Below, piece by piece: positions 19,464-29,659 of a stretch of 64,000 bases of DNA; the stretch's first letter is position 1; every line of letters starts with the position of its first letter. Source of the DNA: Lepidostoma basale (taxonomy: Eukaryota; Arthropoda; Insecta; Trichoptera; Lepidostomatidae). Position numbers and translations under genes: made by a program. The DNA lies in the NCBI GenBank assembly GCA_022606425.2, contig JAHDVF020001465.1, forward strand, positions 868,001 to 932,000. The letters are read 5' to 3'. The notes under the pieces were generated by a model. That model was not told where the DNA came from. It saw only the letters and a program-made list of their open reading frames with translations, and did no database searches.

Positions 19464-21101
19464 TTACACATCCATTTCACTAAAAAGTTTTGTCCACGCA
19501 CGAATAAAAGTACGAAGGCAACTGAAATTTTTATCGCTACTTGTTAAGTCACTATTCCAAATTGGTCGATGATCCACTGTCACATTCTCAATCATGATAT
19601 CTCTATCACTCTGCAAGAGACAGCACTCCCAGAGGATGTGGTGGGCCGTCTGGGGCCCCCCGCCGCACACACACTCCGGGTCCGGCGCCAGACTAAGATC
19701 ATGGAGCCTGGCACGGAAATTGCCGTGCCCCGAAAGCATCTGCTCAACGTGATGGTCCAATCGCAGCCACTCACTACCCATCCTCCCAGTCACAGAGGGG
19801 AAGAAGGAGTAAGTCCACCTTCCTCTAGGAGAGATGTTCCATCTTTCCTGCCATGCCGACAGAGAAACCTCTCTTAAGCCCCTGCACAGGGCGGTGAAAC
19901 CATCCTCATCGGAGTTGAATGTAATACCCAGATGGGTCACACTCTCACCCCGCTTAAGGCGCCTCTTAGCAACGGCCTCAAGCACTTCCAGGTCGGCAGG
20001 AAGAACTCCCCCTATAACTGGTATCCGCCAAGAGGTAGTCTTGGCCAGCCTGAGGGTCTTAGAGTATGCATTTCTGGCAGAACGGAGTCCGTCCAGGAGA
20101 GCTCCCTCTCTCGTGGGAGAAAGTCCGCCCTTCCTGGCCTCTCCGGCCCGTCTGTATGCACTTCTATAAGCTCTTTTGGCTTCTGTACAGTCTGAGTTCC
20201 ACCAGACTGATCGGACGCGCCGACCAGGCTTAGTGCAACCCAGGGCTGTATCAGCCGATCTGACCACCGCTCGGCTGAAATGGTTCCCTAACTCATCAGG
20301 ATTTTCAACGGCGACCACCCTAACCTCACTCAGCTCGTCTCTCAGGGTATCGCGAAATCGGTCCCAGTCAGCGTCAGCTGTCCGGAATCGCCACTGACCC
20401 CGTTCCGTCTGTCTCACCGCGCCCCCGACCGAAAAGGTGATGAGACGATGATCGCTAGAAACATCGCACTCATGCACCGTCCAGTCGAAGACACAGGGGG
20501 ACAGCAGACTCGAGCAGAGCGTGACGTCAATACGACTCTCCCCACAAGGTCCAGCGAAAGTAGGGAGCTTCCCTGGTTGGTTGAGAACGTGTAGGCCTGA
20601 AGAGGCCACAAATTCCTCAACCTGTTCAGTTCGCTCCCCACTTCCATGGTTCCTCGTGGTCTCAAACCAAAGCGGAGAATGCGCATTGAAGTCACCACCA
20701 ATTAAAACTGGTCGATCACCAGCCCTCTCCAGAATTCTCTGTAGAGCGCTGATATACGGCCCAGCAGAGTCACCATACTTGAAGTAAACGGAGACAATGA
20801 TGATTTCCTTACCTCCGATCACAACAGTAGCACAGACGACATCCTCACAAGAGAGGCCCTCCAACAGGAGAGGACGTATTGCCGGGTTGACAATAACAAT
20901 CCCCGCTCTGGGGGAGGAGCCCCTCTCAAGGACAAAACTGGGGTCATCAAATCCGCGTGTTCTGCCTCCCCAAGTATACTGCTCCTGGATCAAAACCAAA
21001 TCAAGCTTCTTTTCATGAGTCACACGCGACAACAGGAGAGTTGCAGCGCGCGATCGTCCTAAATTTACCTGCCCCAGTTTGGTGTGCGGTCTAGCAGCCA
21101 T
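19464..21101 (-). pseudogene. R1-like ORF2: endonuclease fused to C-terminal zinc domain, RT deleted
   Basis: 545 codons without a stop. Residues 1-230 are an apurinic-type (EEP) endonuclease with its catalytic positions: Asn in GQVNLGRS, Glu in LIQEQYTW, GGDFNAHSPLW, Asp in SRIDVTL, and Ser-Asp-His in SSDHRLI. Residues ~235-355 are the linker before RT (WWNSDCTEAKRAYRSAYRRA). At about residue 357 (TTSWR/IPVIGG) the sequence jumps past the RT palm and fingers to the C-terminal region, which ends with the zinc-type motif CVCGGGPQTAHHILWEC. No YADD box exists. The junction keeps the frame. The ATG at 21101 overlaps the end of ORF1. Confidence 0.88.
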
Positions 21102-22365
21102 AGTCGGTATTTCTTACCACCGACTGTATGGCCGCCAGATACGCTGGGCAGTTCTGATCACCCGTGGAATGACTCGCCGGCTTGCGGAAGTGCGTGCAGG
21201 TGGCACACTTTCTGGGACTGTCCTTGTTCGGACAGTCCTTTTCTTGATGGCCCCTGACGGCGCACCCGCGGCAGGTGTCCTCTTTCTGTGGGCACCGTCC
21301 AACCATATGGCCGTATAGGTGGCACTTATAGCAGCGCACGGCGCCCACAAAATCGCGGCATCTGCACGCACTCCAGCCCATATATATGTACCCGGTCGCA
21401 ATAAAGGCGACCCTGGCCACTGGATTAACTGTAAAAACACCGTTCGTTTTATCTCCACCCTTCTTACCAAACGTGGAGACCCTCTTGAATGATCTTATGA
21501 AATCTTCTTCACTAAGGGAAGAAGGGGAGCACTGGCCGGCCAGGTTTGTCTCAAAAATTTCTTTGGCCAGGGCCTCGTCCTTGATCGCAACCGGGACATC
21601 ATAGACAACGATCTTCGGCAGTTTTCCTTTCGGAATAACCACACTAAGACCGTTGTCTCTAAGCCTATCGCTGAGGGCGTTCAGTTTTTGAACGCCCTCA
21701 TTGGAGGTAGTCTCAACCAGGAAGCCGGCACCCCGAACGTTCCTGGTGCGGACTGGCTGGAAGCCGTCCTCTCTCGGGTTGACGGCCTTCATGAGAGCCG
21801 CTTTGGTGCCCTCCGAGGTCGCCCCCTCCGGTACCGTGGGGTACACCAACACCGCCGGCCTGACCTTCCCCACACTCTTTTTTATTTCGTCGACAGTTCT
21901 CCCCCTGGAGGGGAGAGGGGGGGCAGTCGACGCTGGTGCCACTGTAGTCAGGCGAAGCGCTGGTACAGGGAGCGAGGCTGACGTCACTCCGGCATACGTC
22001 CTGTCGGTGTGCGACAAGGGAGGGTTCCCCGGCGGTAGGGCCGGTTCGCTGCCCTGTCGCCCGAAAGTGACAAGGAATTCCTCCCTGATCGCAGCACGGA
22101 CGACGTCCCCAACACTGCTAAGCGTGCTGTTGTTGTCGTTGTTGTTGTTGCTGCTGCCACTGATTCCCACTCTTCCTCTGAGCTCCAAGAGCTCAGCACT
22201 CTGAGCGGCGAGGGCGGCATCACGCTCCCTGATGATACTCATCAGCGTTCTCGTGCCCTCGCGCACGTCCTCCTGGTGCGCGGCGACACGACCCTTTTGT
22301 TCTAGGTTCAGCCTGTTTGATCCTGTGGTCGTGATCGCCGTGATGCCACTACCTACATATGTTCC
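21091..22365 (-). pseudogene. R1-like ORF1 (gag-like nucleic-acid-binding protein), 5' truncated
   Basis: The frame is open from 22419 in the flank to the stop at 21091, but retrotransposon sequence starts at about 22347-22365. The N-terminal part has a short coiled-coil-like stretch (RERDAALAAQSAELLELRGR) and an Asn repeat. The C terminus has three zinc knuckles: CYKCHLYGHMVGRC and CRGCAVRGHQEKDC (both CX2CX4HX4C), then CATCTHFRKPASH ... C. This is the standard R1/jockey ORF1 arrangement, expected to coat the RNA. It overlaps ORF2 by 11 nt (TDYGC and stop over the ORF2 ATG), as in other R1-type elements. Confidence 0.88.
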
Positions 22366-22378
22366 AGTACCTACATAT
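22348..22378. repeat. Duplicated target sequence at the 5' side of the R1-like element
   Basis: Two tandem copies of ACCTACATATGTTC-type sequence (22348-22360 and 22366-22378). The second matches the 3' flank exactly over 13 bp. Confidence 0.55.
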
Positions 22379-22446
22379 GTTCGTATTAACCAAAATAAAA
22401 GGATGATACAAAGAAACACTTTATTTTGGACCTATCAATCCTCTTT

Positions 22447-22530
22447 TTAACAACAAATCATTACGCCGCGCCGTTTCACCGCAGGGGGTATGCAGAAATA
22501 ATGGACACACTACTCTGAATGAAACTTCGG
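22447..22530 (-). mobile_element. Short family R LINE 3' end
   Basis: Complement of the PSGETA region with variant sequence (CGCCGTTTCACCGCAGGGGG). Only about 80 bp. The following 22531-23150 contains no recognisable gene. Confidence 0.55.
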
Positions 22531-23149
22531 AACAGATGTTTTCTTTCACATTTTATAATTGGCTATCATATTCGAAATCGACGTTTTCAGTATCTCTTTG
22601 AAATCTTTCTTATTTAAACAGTGATTCTATGAAGGAAATTGATCTTGATGTGAATCTTACATTAAAAATCCAAAATGAAAAACTTACACCGATGTGATGG
22701 TAAACTTTAAAAGAAAACATCTGTATATTGTGAGATTAATTACCATCCAGATATTCTTTTATGATTTATAACCGTCGATCGAAATGTTCATATCTGTGGC
22801 GAGTTTCGGTTCAGAAGCCAAGCTTTTAGGGTTATCTGATATCTGTAAAGCTAACAGGCGAGCTTTGGCGCCTGCACGCGGGCGTCGGCGTCGTTACGGC
22901 TATAGACATTACGACCTACCGGTCGTTCGATATTTAAAATTAAACAAAAAATCTATTGCTTGTATCAATGAGTAACATTTCGTAAGTATTGTTTTGTTTT
23001 ATGTTCCACGTCGATTTTTTTTTAGTATATCAATTTTATTATTTACATTTATTGATTGGTTATATAGTATTTGAATTTTTTGTTTTTGATTATTATCACC
23101 TTAGAAGGTCTAATAGGAGATTTAAATCATTTAATTTTTTAATGACATT

Positions 23150-23445
23150 TCAGATGTTTGCATCATAAACAAAATTTAAAAAGGATCCCTGAGATGATAT
23201 GGAACGAATGGACGAGAGAATAGTGTTTTTATTTATTCGATTTAATATGGGAGTATCGTGAAAGGACTCTTATTGTTGAACTAACTAACTAACTAACTAA
23301 CCGTCACACTGTCTCCCCGGAGGGGTAGGCAGAAATAATGGAACGCCACACTGTTCTGTCCTGACATACTGTTCTGTCCTGACATATTTATTCATACATC
23401 TTGTCATGCACGCATGTCGATTTCTCCGACTCCTTAGTATCATTG
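23150..23445. pseudogene. Two short family R fragments, head to head
   Basis: 23150-23222 (+) encodes CIINKI ... KGSLR ... MERMDERI. 23279-23445 (-) is a 3' end with (TAAC)n, followed by the CQDRTV and MTRCM regions with a 17-bp tandem duplication (CTGTTCTGTCCTGACATA twice). 23446-23647 is featureless. Confidence 0.6.
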
Positions 23446-23647
23446 TTGATACCCCACTATTTATGAAATGGGTGGCTCTTTTTAACATAATTAGAACCAA
23501 TAAAAATACTTATTGCAAATTTGTGAAAATATATACATAAAATTGCTTAAGACTTACTTAACTAAAGAATGGAACAAATAACAAATTACGGCAAGATAAG
23601 GTGAGTAAAAATTACATCATCAAATTTAAGTTATACCTAACATATAT

Positions 23648-23929
23648 AGGGTGTTTTTTTTAGAGGTTTGGTTTTTAACATTGCTTCTACAAACTGTCAA
23701 TTTGGCAGTAGACAGTTGATTTGTAGTCAGTACGTTTTGCCATTTTACCCAGTTGCTCGATAAAGTTGTTGAAAATGACTTGATGATTGCGCTTCATTCG
23801 AGCTATCCGTGCCACTCATATGCCCGAAATCATATTTATATAATAATGGCATAAAATTATCTATTAAATAAAGCCAATATCATAGACATAAACATAATTT
23901 TAATTTGTATACCTCTAAAAAAACACCCT
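23648..23929 (+). mobile_element. MITE, copy 1
   Basis: Inverted ends AGGGTGTTTTTTTTAGAGG and its complement CCTCTAAAAAAACACCCT, about 282 bp, no ORF. The flanks are TATA-rich (TATAT/TATAC), consistent with a TA-type target. The second copy follows in inverted orientation. Confidence 0.75.
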
Positions 23930-23948
23930 TATACACATTATTATATAA

Positions 23949-24262
23949 AGGTTGTTTTTTTAGAGGTACCTATACAAATTAAAAAGAAAAAAAAACACAT
24001 TAAAATAATTGTAATGTCTAAATTGGCTTTATTTAATAGATAATTTTATGTCATTATTGTTTAAATATGATTTCGGGCATATGAACGCCACGGCTAGCTC
24101 GAATAAAGCGCAATCGTGATGTCTAATTTTCGACAACTATATCGAGCAATTGGGTAAAATGGAAAAACGTATTGACTACAAATCAACTGTCAACTCTAAA
24201 ATTGACATTCCGTAGAAACAATGTTGCCAGTTTAAAAACCAAACCTCTTAAAAAAGCACCCT
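23949..24262 (-). mobile_element. MITE, copy 2, inverted relative to copy 1
   Basis: Same family as 23648-23929 read on the opposite strand (shared GATTTCGGGCATATGA complement, AATAGATAATTTTATG, CAACTGTCAA). The two copies form a ~610-bp imperfect palindrome. Interiors differ at many sites, so they are not a recent duplication. Confidence 0.75.
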
Positions 24263-24589
24263 AAACATAATTAGGTGAAAGTTTAAACTTAAAATTTATT
24301 AAAAGTAAAAAATATGAGGTTAATCTAATTCACAAAAAATATGGAAGTGATTTAAAATATTTTGTTTGGAGAAATAAAATTTAATAATTTTTCACTTTAA
24401 AGTAATTTACAATTTTCTGTCTGATTATATAAAAAAACACATAATTTTATAATTAAAAAAATAAATATACAGATCCATACAAGATTATAATATAGGATAT
24501 ATGATTAATATATTATATAATAACACATTAGTCTTAATTTTAATATTAAAATATAAATTAATACGATAATACATCTACACAAAATAAAT
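24263..24589. other. No recognisable gene
   Basis: Very AT-rich. No repeat match. Confidence 0.35.
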
Positions 24590-24737
24590 GGTGCACTTAA
24601 AGTTATTACCGCAAATAGAAATATATCGACTGAAGCAAAGATGGCAGTGCACAATGGAGTTCTAGTGCCGACCCGTATATACGAAAGTGAAGCTTGGAGT
24701 TGGGAGAAGAAGTATGAAAGTAGGATAAATGCCGCGT
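24590..24737 (+). pseudogene. Family R LINE fragment
   Basis: Encodes NGALKVITANRNISTEAKMA, VLVPTRIYESEAWSW. It ends abruptly at DKCR where family H sequence starts. Confidence 0.75.
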
Positions 24738-24790
24738 AAAATAAAATACAATTGTGATACAAAAAACAAAGCTATTTAATTTAACCAGTT
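24738..24790 (+). repeat. Family H fragment starting at the predicted ribozyme cleavage position
   Basis: Starts GCGTAAAATAAAATACAATT, exactly the bases that follow the motif's GTC in complete copies, and ends at TTTAATTTAACCAG. One or two bases of the junction are ambiguous because the LINE also reads GCCG there. Confidence 0.6.
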
Positions 24791-24813
24791 TATAATATTT
24801 ATGGTTACAAATT

Positions 24814-25370
24814 CTATCCTACAACGTTTTCCCGCACATTCTTCTTAGTGATCTCATTTCTAGGGCGTTTATCCTGCTTTCATCCTTCTTTTGCCAGCTC
24901 CAAGCTTCACTTTCATACATGAGGGTTGGCACTAGAACTCCATTGTGTACTGCCATCTTTGCTTCTGTGGATATATTTCTATTTGCAGTAATGACTTTGA
25001 GTGCGCCATTGTTGTATGATAGAATACCGAACGATGAAATAAGAAAGAAATGTAAGACAGATGACTGCATCATGAATAAAATTAAAAAAGGATCCCTGAG
25101 ATGGTTCGGACATATGGAACGAATGGATGAGAAAAGAATGGTAAAAAAGAAGCCGAGGACGACCGAGGAAAACATGGCATGACCAAATTAACCAATTACT
25201 AAAAGGCGGCCACATTCGAAGTCGGAATAATCGACGTGCGTGCATGGTGCGATGTATGAATGTGGAGGAAGCCTGAGAGGTGTGCCAGGACAGGCCAGTG
25301 TGGCGATCCATCCTCTCTGCCTACCCCTCCGGGGAAATGGCGTGATGGTTAGTTAGTTAGTTAGTTAGTT
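24814..25370 (+). pseudogene. Family R LINE with 5' inversion (twin-priming structure) and 12-bp target duplication
   Basis: 24814-25013 is inverted and encodes, on the minus strand, NGALKVITANRNIS to RSLRRMCGKTL. 25014-25350 is in + orientation and starts at LYDRIPNDEIRKKC, the next residues of the same protein, ending in PSGEMA and a (GTTA)n tail (25347-25370). Flanking TGGTTACAAATT occurs at 24802-24813 and 25371-25382. A ~14-bp stretch (TTGTATGATAGAAT-like) is present at both segment ends. Two overlapping frames on opposite strands are explained by this one insertion. Confidence 0.9.
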
Positions 25371-25449
25371 TGGTTACAAATTTGTTTCGCCTTGCGAAGA
25401 TGAATTTATTAATGGTTGAGGTATTCGTTTTGTAAAACTCCATTATTAA

Positions 25450-25578
25450 TTTATAATAGTACCTAAACACGATTGTTTAGTGATTAACAGTGACAAATTT
25501 GTCACTGTTAATATAATTCATAAAAATTAAATCCAAGTAAAATCACTAAAAAATCGTGTTTACTATTAATTATAAACT
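25450..25578. repeat. Small palindromic element
   Basis: Outer arms (25450-25485 and 25540-25578) share TTATAATAGTA ... AAACACGAT in inverted form. A perfect internal palindrome TTAACAGTGACAAATTTG / CAAATTTGTCACTGTTAA sits at 25483-25510. No ORF. 25590-25930 holds nothing recognisable. Confidence 0.55.
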
Positions 25579-25934
25579 ATTATAGACTATTTCTGTTATG
25601 TTAGATGAAATACATGAACTTGTCGCCAGCTCAGTAAAATGAAAAACGTCGAAAGTTTTTAGGTCCCAGGGCGTTAATAATAAAAGGATGGTTGGCAAAA
25701 AACTTTCATCTTGAAAAAGGTTGTAGTTAAATATCAAAAACCTTCAATCAGCCTTAAACTACTTGAGATTGTAGTTATTGTTATTAGGTATGAAAATAAA
25801 TTATAATACAAGTGTCTTAGCAATAAGTTATGCGACCCCTTCTAAGGTTACGCTGTTTCGAGGGACATAGAAAATCTTCAACTTTGCAATATTAGACCAT
25901 CTGACTATCGTTGATTGCATTATATGCTATGCTA

Positions 25935-26093
25935 ACTTTTATAGCGCCGTTTTTGTGATGTAATCACCCCAAGGGCGCATTAAGACGTGTTTTAAATCTA
26001 AATTCTCTACAAATCAACTGTCAATTGTCAAATTGACAGTCTGTTGAAACAATGTTGCCGTTTAAAAACCAAACCTCTAAAAAAACCACTCTA
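25935..26093. repeat. CR1-like 3' end followed by a MITE fragment
   Basis: 25935-25995 (-) is the terminal hairpin and tail of family C3 (GCGCCGTTTTTGTGATGTAA ... AAGGGCGC). 26001-26093 matches the end of the 23949-24262 MITE. Confidence 0.65.
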
Positions 26094-26097
26094 ACTA

Positions 26098-26960
26098 TAC
26101 TAACTAACCATCACGCCGTCTCGCCTGAGGGGTATGCAGAAAGAATGGACTGCCACGTACTTCTCTCGCTTCCTGTACATTCAAACATCTTGTCATACAT
26201 GTACGTCGATTTCTCCCACTCCTCACGTGACCGACATTTAATATTTGATTGATTTGATCGTACCACGTTTTCCTCGGCCTTCCTCTATTTCTAGTTCCTT
26301 TCACGTCATTTACCACACCTTCTTCCCCATTCTGTCTTCACCATTCTTTCCATGTGTCTAAACCATCTTAACGACCCTTTCATTATTTTGTTCATAACAC
26401 TTTCATTCGCACCGCATTCACTTCTTATACTTGCATTTGACACTCTATCATATACAGATTTACCACACATTCGTCTTAAAGATCTCATTTTTATTGCATT
26501 TATTATACTTTAATCTTTCTTTTGCCCATTCTATGCTTCACTTCCATACATAAGGGTCGGCACAAGAACACCATTATGCACTGCCATCTTAGCTTTTTTG
26601 GATAGGCTTTTGTTTGCGATGGCAACTTTAAGTGCACCATTTACTCTGTTGCCTGCCCCAATCCTTCCTTCAATATCCTTCTCCACTCTCCCATCCTTTG
26701 TTAACATACTCCCAAAATAAACAAATTCACCTACTTGTTTCTTGATTTTAATAGTCATGTTTCTTTCTTTTTCGAAAATCATGACCTTGGACTTTTTTAC
26801 ATTCATCATCAAATCGTATCGCTTACATACCTCAAACATACTAGACACCAGGGCGTGTAGTTCGTGTACGTTGTCTACAAGTAGAACAGCGTCTTCCGCA
26901 TACAACAAACAGCTTTCTGACACACAGTTCATTTTTGTACCTGCATCCAATCCTTTCCAG
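26098..26960 (-). pseudogene. Family R LINE including part of the reverse transcriptase
   Basis: The longest family R copy. Frame 26950-26531 contains the RT active-site region LLYAEDAVLLVDNVHEL (YADD decayed to YAED), then EFVYFGSMLTKDG, GAGNRVNGALKVA, LVPTLMYGSEA. The later frames 26488-26306 (MRSLRRMCGKSVYDRVSNAS) and 26316-26104 (RGRPRKTWYDQINQILNVGH) follow after frameshifts. The tail is on the left (AACTAAC). This copy shows that family R has an RT of the apurinic-endonuclease LINE type. Confidence 0.85.
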
Positions 26961-27339
26961 CTCTTTCATACAAATTAAACAAAAAAATTTACCGTTGTAT
27001 AATAATAATACAAATTAGTAGAGAATACATAATAGATGATTTTAGAACGTTCATTATAAAATACGTTTACAACTTCGCTGGAATGATTGTTCATTTGAAC
27101 CGTGTTCATTCTTCTGCATGTTTAAGGTTAGCAGAAGCAGTATTTCGCGAGAGATAAAGCGACCAGCATCTGTGCAGTGTATCTGATAAGATCCCACGTG
27201 TACAGTTTAGAGTGCAGCGGTGCATATAGATATGTTGGTAATAGGCAGGTGGCGCCCAACCATCGGGTAATGTGCGTTTACGTATTTCACGTTTTGTTTT
27301 TATTTATATAAAATACACAAATGAGAGATAACAAACGAT
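26961..27339. other. No recognisable gene
   Basis: AT-rich. A 3' UTR-like trace of family J (CACAAATGAGAGATAACAAA) appears at 27317-27336. Confidence 0.35.
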
Positions 27340-27807
27340 AAACCGGAAGAGTTTTCAGTGATCCTCGTGTGCTCAGAGTCCTATACAACGCATTGGTTCG
27401 GAGCAGACTCGCAAGTGGTTATGTGATATGGAGTCCTCACGAGGCGAGACATTCCGCTGGAGAGGGTTCGGAAAAAAATCTGAGGTATCTCTACATGAGG
27501 GAGTATGGAAGCTATCCGTGGCTCTATCCCGCGCCATTTCTTTTGGGAATGCTTGGGGCCAACTCTCTGCAGCTTCGAAGAGATGGGCATCTCATAACCC
27601 ACTCTGGGGATATTTCGAGAACTCGAGCGTGCTAGAAGGTGTTCGGCTTTTTGTCCCTGATAGATATCTACGACAGCGACAGCATAGATTGTTTTACCTA
27701 CCGGCTGCCAGAACCAACCTGCCTCTGGTGACACCGGTGGGAGAGGCAATTAATCTACGGAACGCAATCTCCTCGGAGATCGACGTCTTTTATATTAGTG
27801 AAAGTAC
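27340..27807 (+). pseudogene. Jockey-like LINE (family J), 5' part, split by a palindromic element
   Basis: Coding in several frames: RVLYNALVRSRLASGYVIWS, MREYGSYPWLYPAPFLLGML, LFVPDRYLRQRQHRLFYLPA, RTNLPLVTPVGEAINLRNAI. It continues at 28912 with ESTFRRQRLLILEST-type coding after the insertion. Confidence 0.85.
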
Positions 27808-28911
27808 AAATATTTGTGAAATGTATACTTATCTCTGTATACGAATCCTGGATTTTCACCTGTGGGTGGTTAATTTAAATTTTTAATTGTATCTCAATAG
27901 AGACGAAGACGAAAACTGGAAACTGAATATGGATGATCAAGGTGTTTACAGGACTTATGACCTGTCATTGGTTGGGTTAAGCGCACGCTTTATGTAATTA
28001 CAACATTCCCCATTCCACCATTGTTATTATGATCATGTATGATACATTTTTGGAAGTTGTATATATACTCCAAATCCATACATATCTTCACGTGGCAGTT
28101 CCAGTTAGCCATCTATGTAGATTTGATTGTACTAATTAATTTTTTAAGATTAATCTATACAATCCATCCACTAACGCCATCTATGAAGAATGATTGTTTT
28201 TAGCATTTAGCAAACTACTTTATTAACACAATGCGAAGAGACTACCGCCTCCTAGCGCACTGTTAGAAGTCGCCTGGAGTATCCATTCCTATTTTATACG
28301 CCAAATAATTGACCAGAATATTTACAAATATTTGTGAAATGTATACTTATCTCTGTATACGAATCCTGGATTTTCACCTGTGGGTGGTTAATTTAAATTT
28401 TTAATTGTATCTCAATAGAGACGAAGAAACAAACTGGAAACTGAATATGGATGATCAAGGTGTTTACAGGACTTATGACCTGTCATTGGTTGGGTTAAGC
28501 GCACGCTTTATCTGGACGCTCAACTGTGTTAATAAAGTAGTTTGCTAAATGCTCACGCATTGTGTTAATAAAGTAGTTTGCTAAATGCTAAAAACAATCA
28601 TTCTTCATAGATGGCGTTAGTGGATGGATTGTATAGATTAATCTTAAAAAATTAATTAGTACAATCAAATCTACATAGATGGTTAACTGGAACTGCCACG
28701 TGAAGATATGTATGGATTTGGAGTATATATACAACTTCCAAAAATGTATCATACATGATCATAATAACAATGGTGGAATGGGGAATGTTGTAATTACATA
28801 AAGCGTGCGCTTAACCCAACCAATGACAGGTCATAAGTCCTGTAAACACCTTGATCATCCATATTCAGTTTCCAGTTTGTTTCTTCGTCTCTATTGAGAT
28901 ACAATTAAAAA
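27808..28911. mobile_element. Palindromic element P2 with direct and inverted repeats (1104 bp)
   Basis: Arms 27880-28215 and 28570-28911 are inverted repeats differing at only a few bases by eye (termini ATTGTATCTCAATAGAGACG). The left end has a ~72-bp extension outside the palindrome (27808-27879). The extension plus the first ~115 bp of the arm recur in direct orientation at 28324-28513. A 12-bp duplication TAGTGAAAGTAC flanks the whole (27796-27807, 28912-28923). No ORF. A smaller relative is at 39891-40233. Confidence 0.85.
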
Positions 28912-29098
28912 TAGTGAAAGTACGTTCAGAAGGCAAAGACTCTTAATTCTGGAGAGTACCCGGTCTTCCTAAAGTCGAACCATCTCTCATGCGTTTCTGG
29001 TAGTATACTAAAAACAAAATATTTTTCCTGTTCTCTTAATAGATGCCTTAAAAAATAATTTTGTAATTTCTATTGATGAAATAAACTGATTTGATTTG
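28912..29098 (+). pseudogene. Jockey-like LINE (family J), 3' part with tail
   Basis: Continues 27340-27807: GTGAAAGTACGTTCAGAAGG coding, then the 3' UTR and a GATTTGATTTGATT tail at 29087-29101. Confidence 0.8.
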
Positions 29099-29400
29099 AT
29101 TCGAAAAATATTTAGGTGGCCCATTTAGACACAAAACGGTGTAACAAAGATAAAACAACGACATGAAACCAAAACATCATACATATCAGAAGGAACCCAA
29201 ATATGTCGACGTCAGCGAGGCAGTACTCTTTCCAGAATTTGCAATATATATTTTTTATTAACACTACCTCACTGACATTGAAAATGTCCAAATCCGAGAC
29301 GATTAGATTCAGCGTCATAATTGCTCTTCCTGTCGCAGGTAATTGTCAGGAATAAAACGACCTAGTAGCTCCAGAACATAGGGGTTCTCAATAAAACAAA
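29099..29400 (-). pseudogene. Jockey-like LINE (family J), second copy, opposite strand
   Basis: Frame 29318-29112 encodes NLIVSDLDIFNVSEVVLI, matching 42519-42600. The 3' UTR is shared with 42360-42500. Coding continues to 29400 (ENPYVLELLGRFIPDNYLR-like). 29401-29655 is featureless. Confidence 0.75.
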
Positions 29401-29659
29401 CATATGCTGAAGGAAAGCAAAATAAGAATCTACGAATTCTGCATTTGATTTATAATTATATTGCATTGTAGATTTTTTGAAGTGTAAATACAAATATTAG
29501 TAGATTTTTCTGTTTCTAGAGAATTTGTTACGCCATCTTGAGAAGCTTGTCAGATGAACAGCTCTTTAATGAAATAGCGATAGAAAAATCTCCATTTTCA
29601 TTGCGCCCTGCGTGACATAGCAAAAATATATATTATAATATATTATACGTGGCCCGACG

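Larger units (their letters stand above)
18576..22365 (-). mobile_element. R1-clade non-LTR retrotransposon with deleted RT
   Basis: About 3.8 kb on the minus strand: 5'-truncated ORF1 (gag-like, three zinc knuckles), overlapping ORF2 (endonuclease joined to the C-terminal zinc region), and a ~0.9-kb 3' UTR (18576-19463) with two A-runs on the + strand. The GC-rich coding region stands out from the AT-rich surroundings. The 13-bp direct repeats at both ends are in the size range of R1-clade target duplications. No poly(A) tail is seen at the inferred 3' end. Confidence 0.75.

Noticed and set aside
19569..22450. Several 60-167-residue + strand ORFs opposite the R1-like element
   Set aside because: Shadow frames of GC-rich ORF1/ORF2; none has its own signals.
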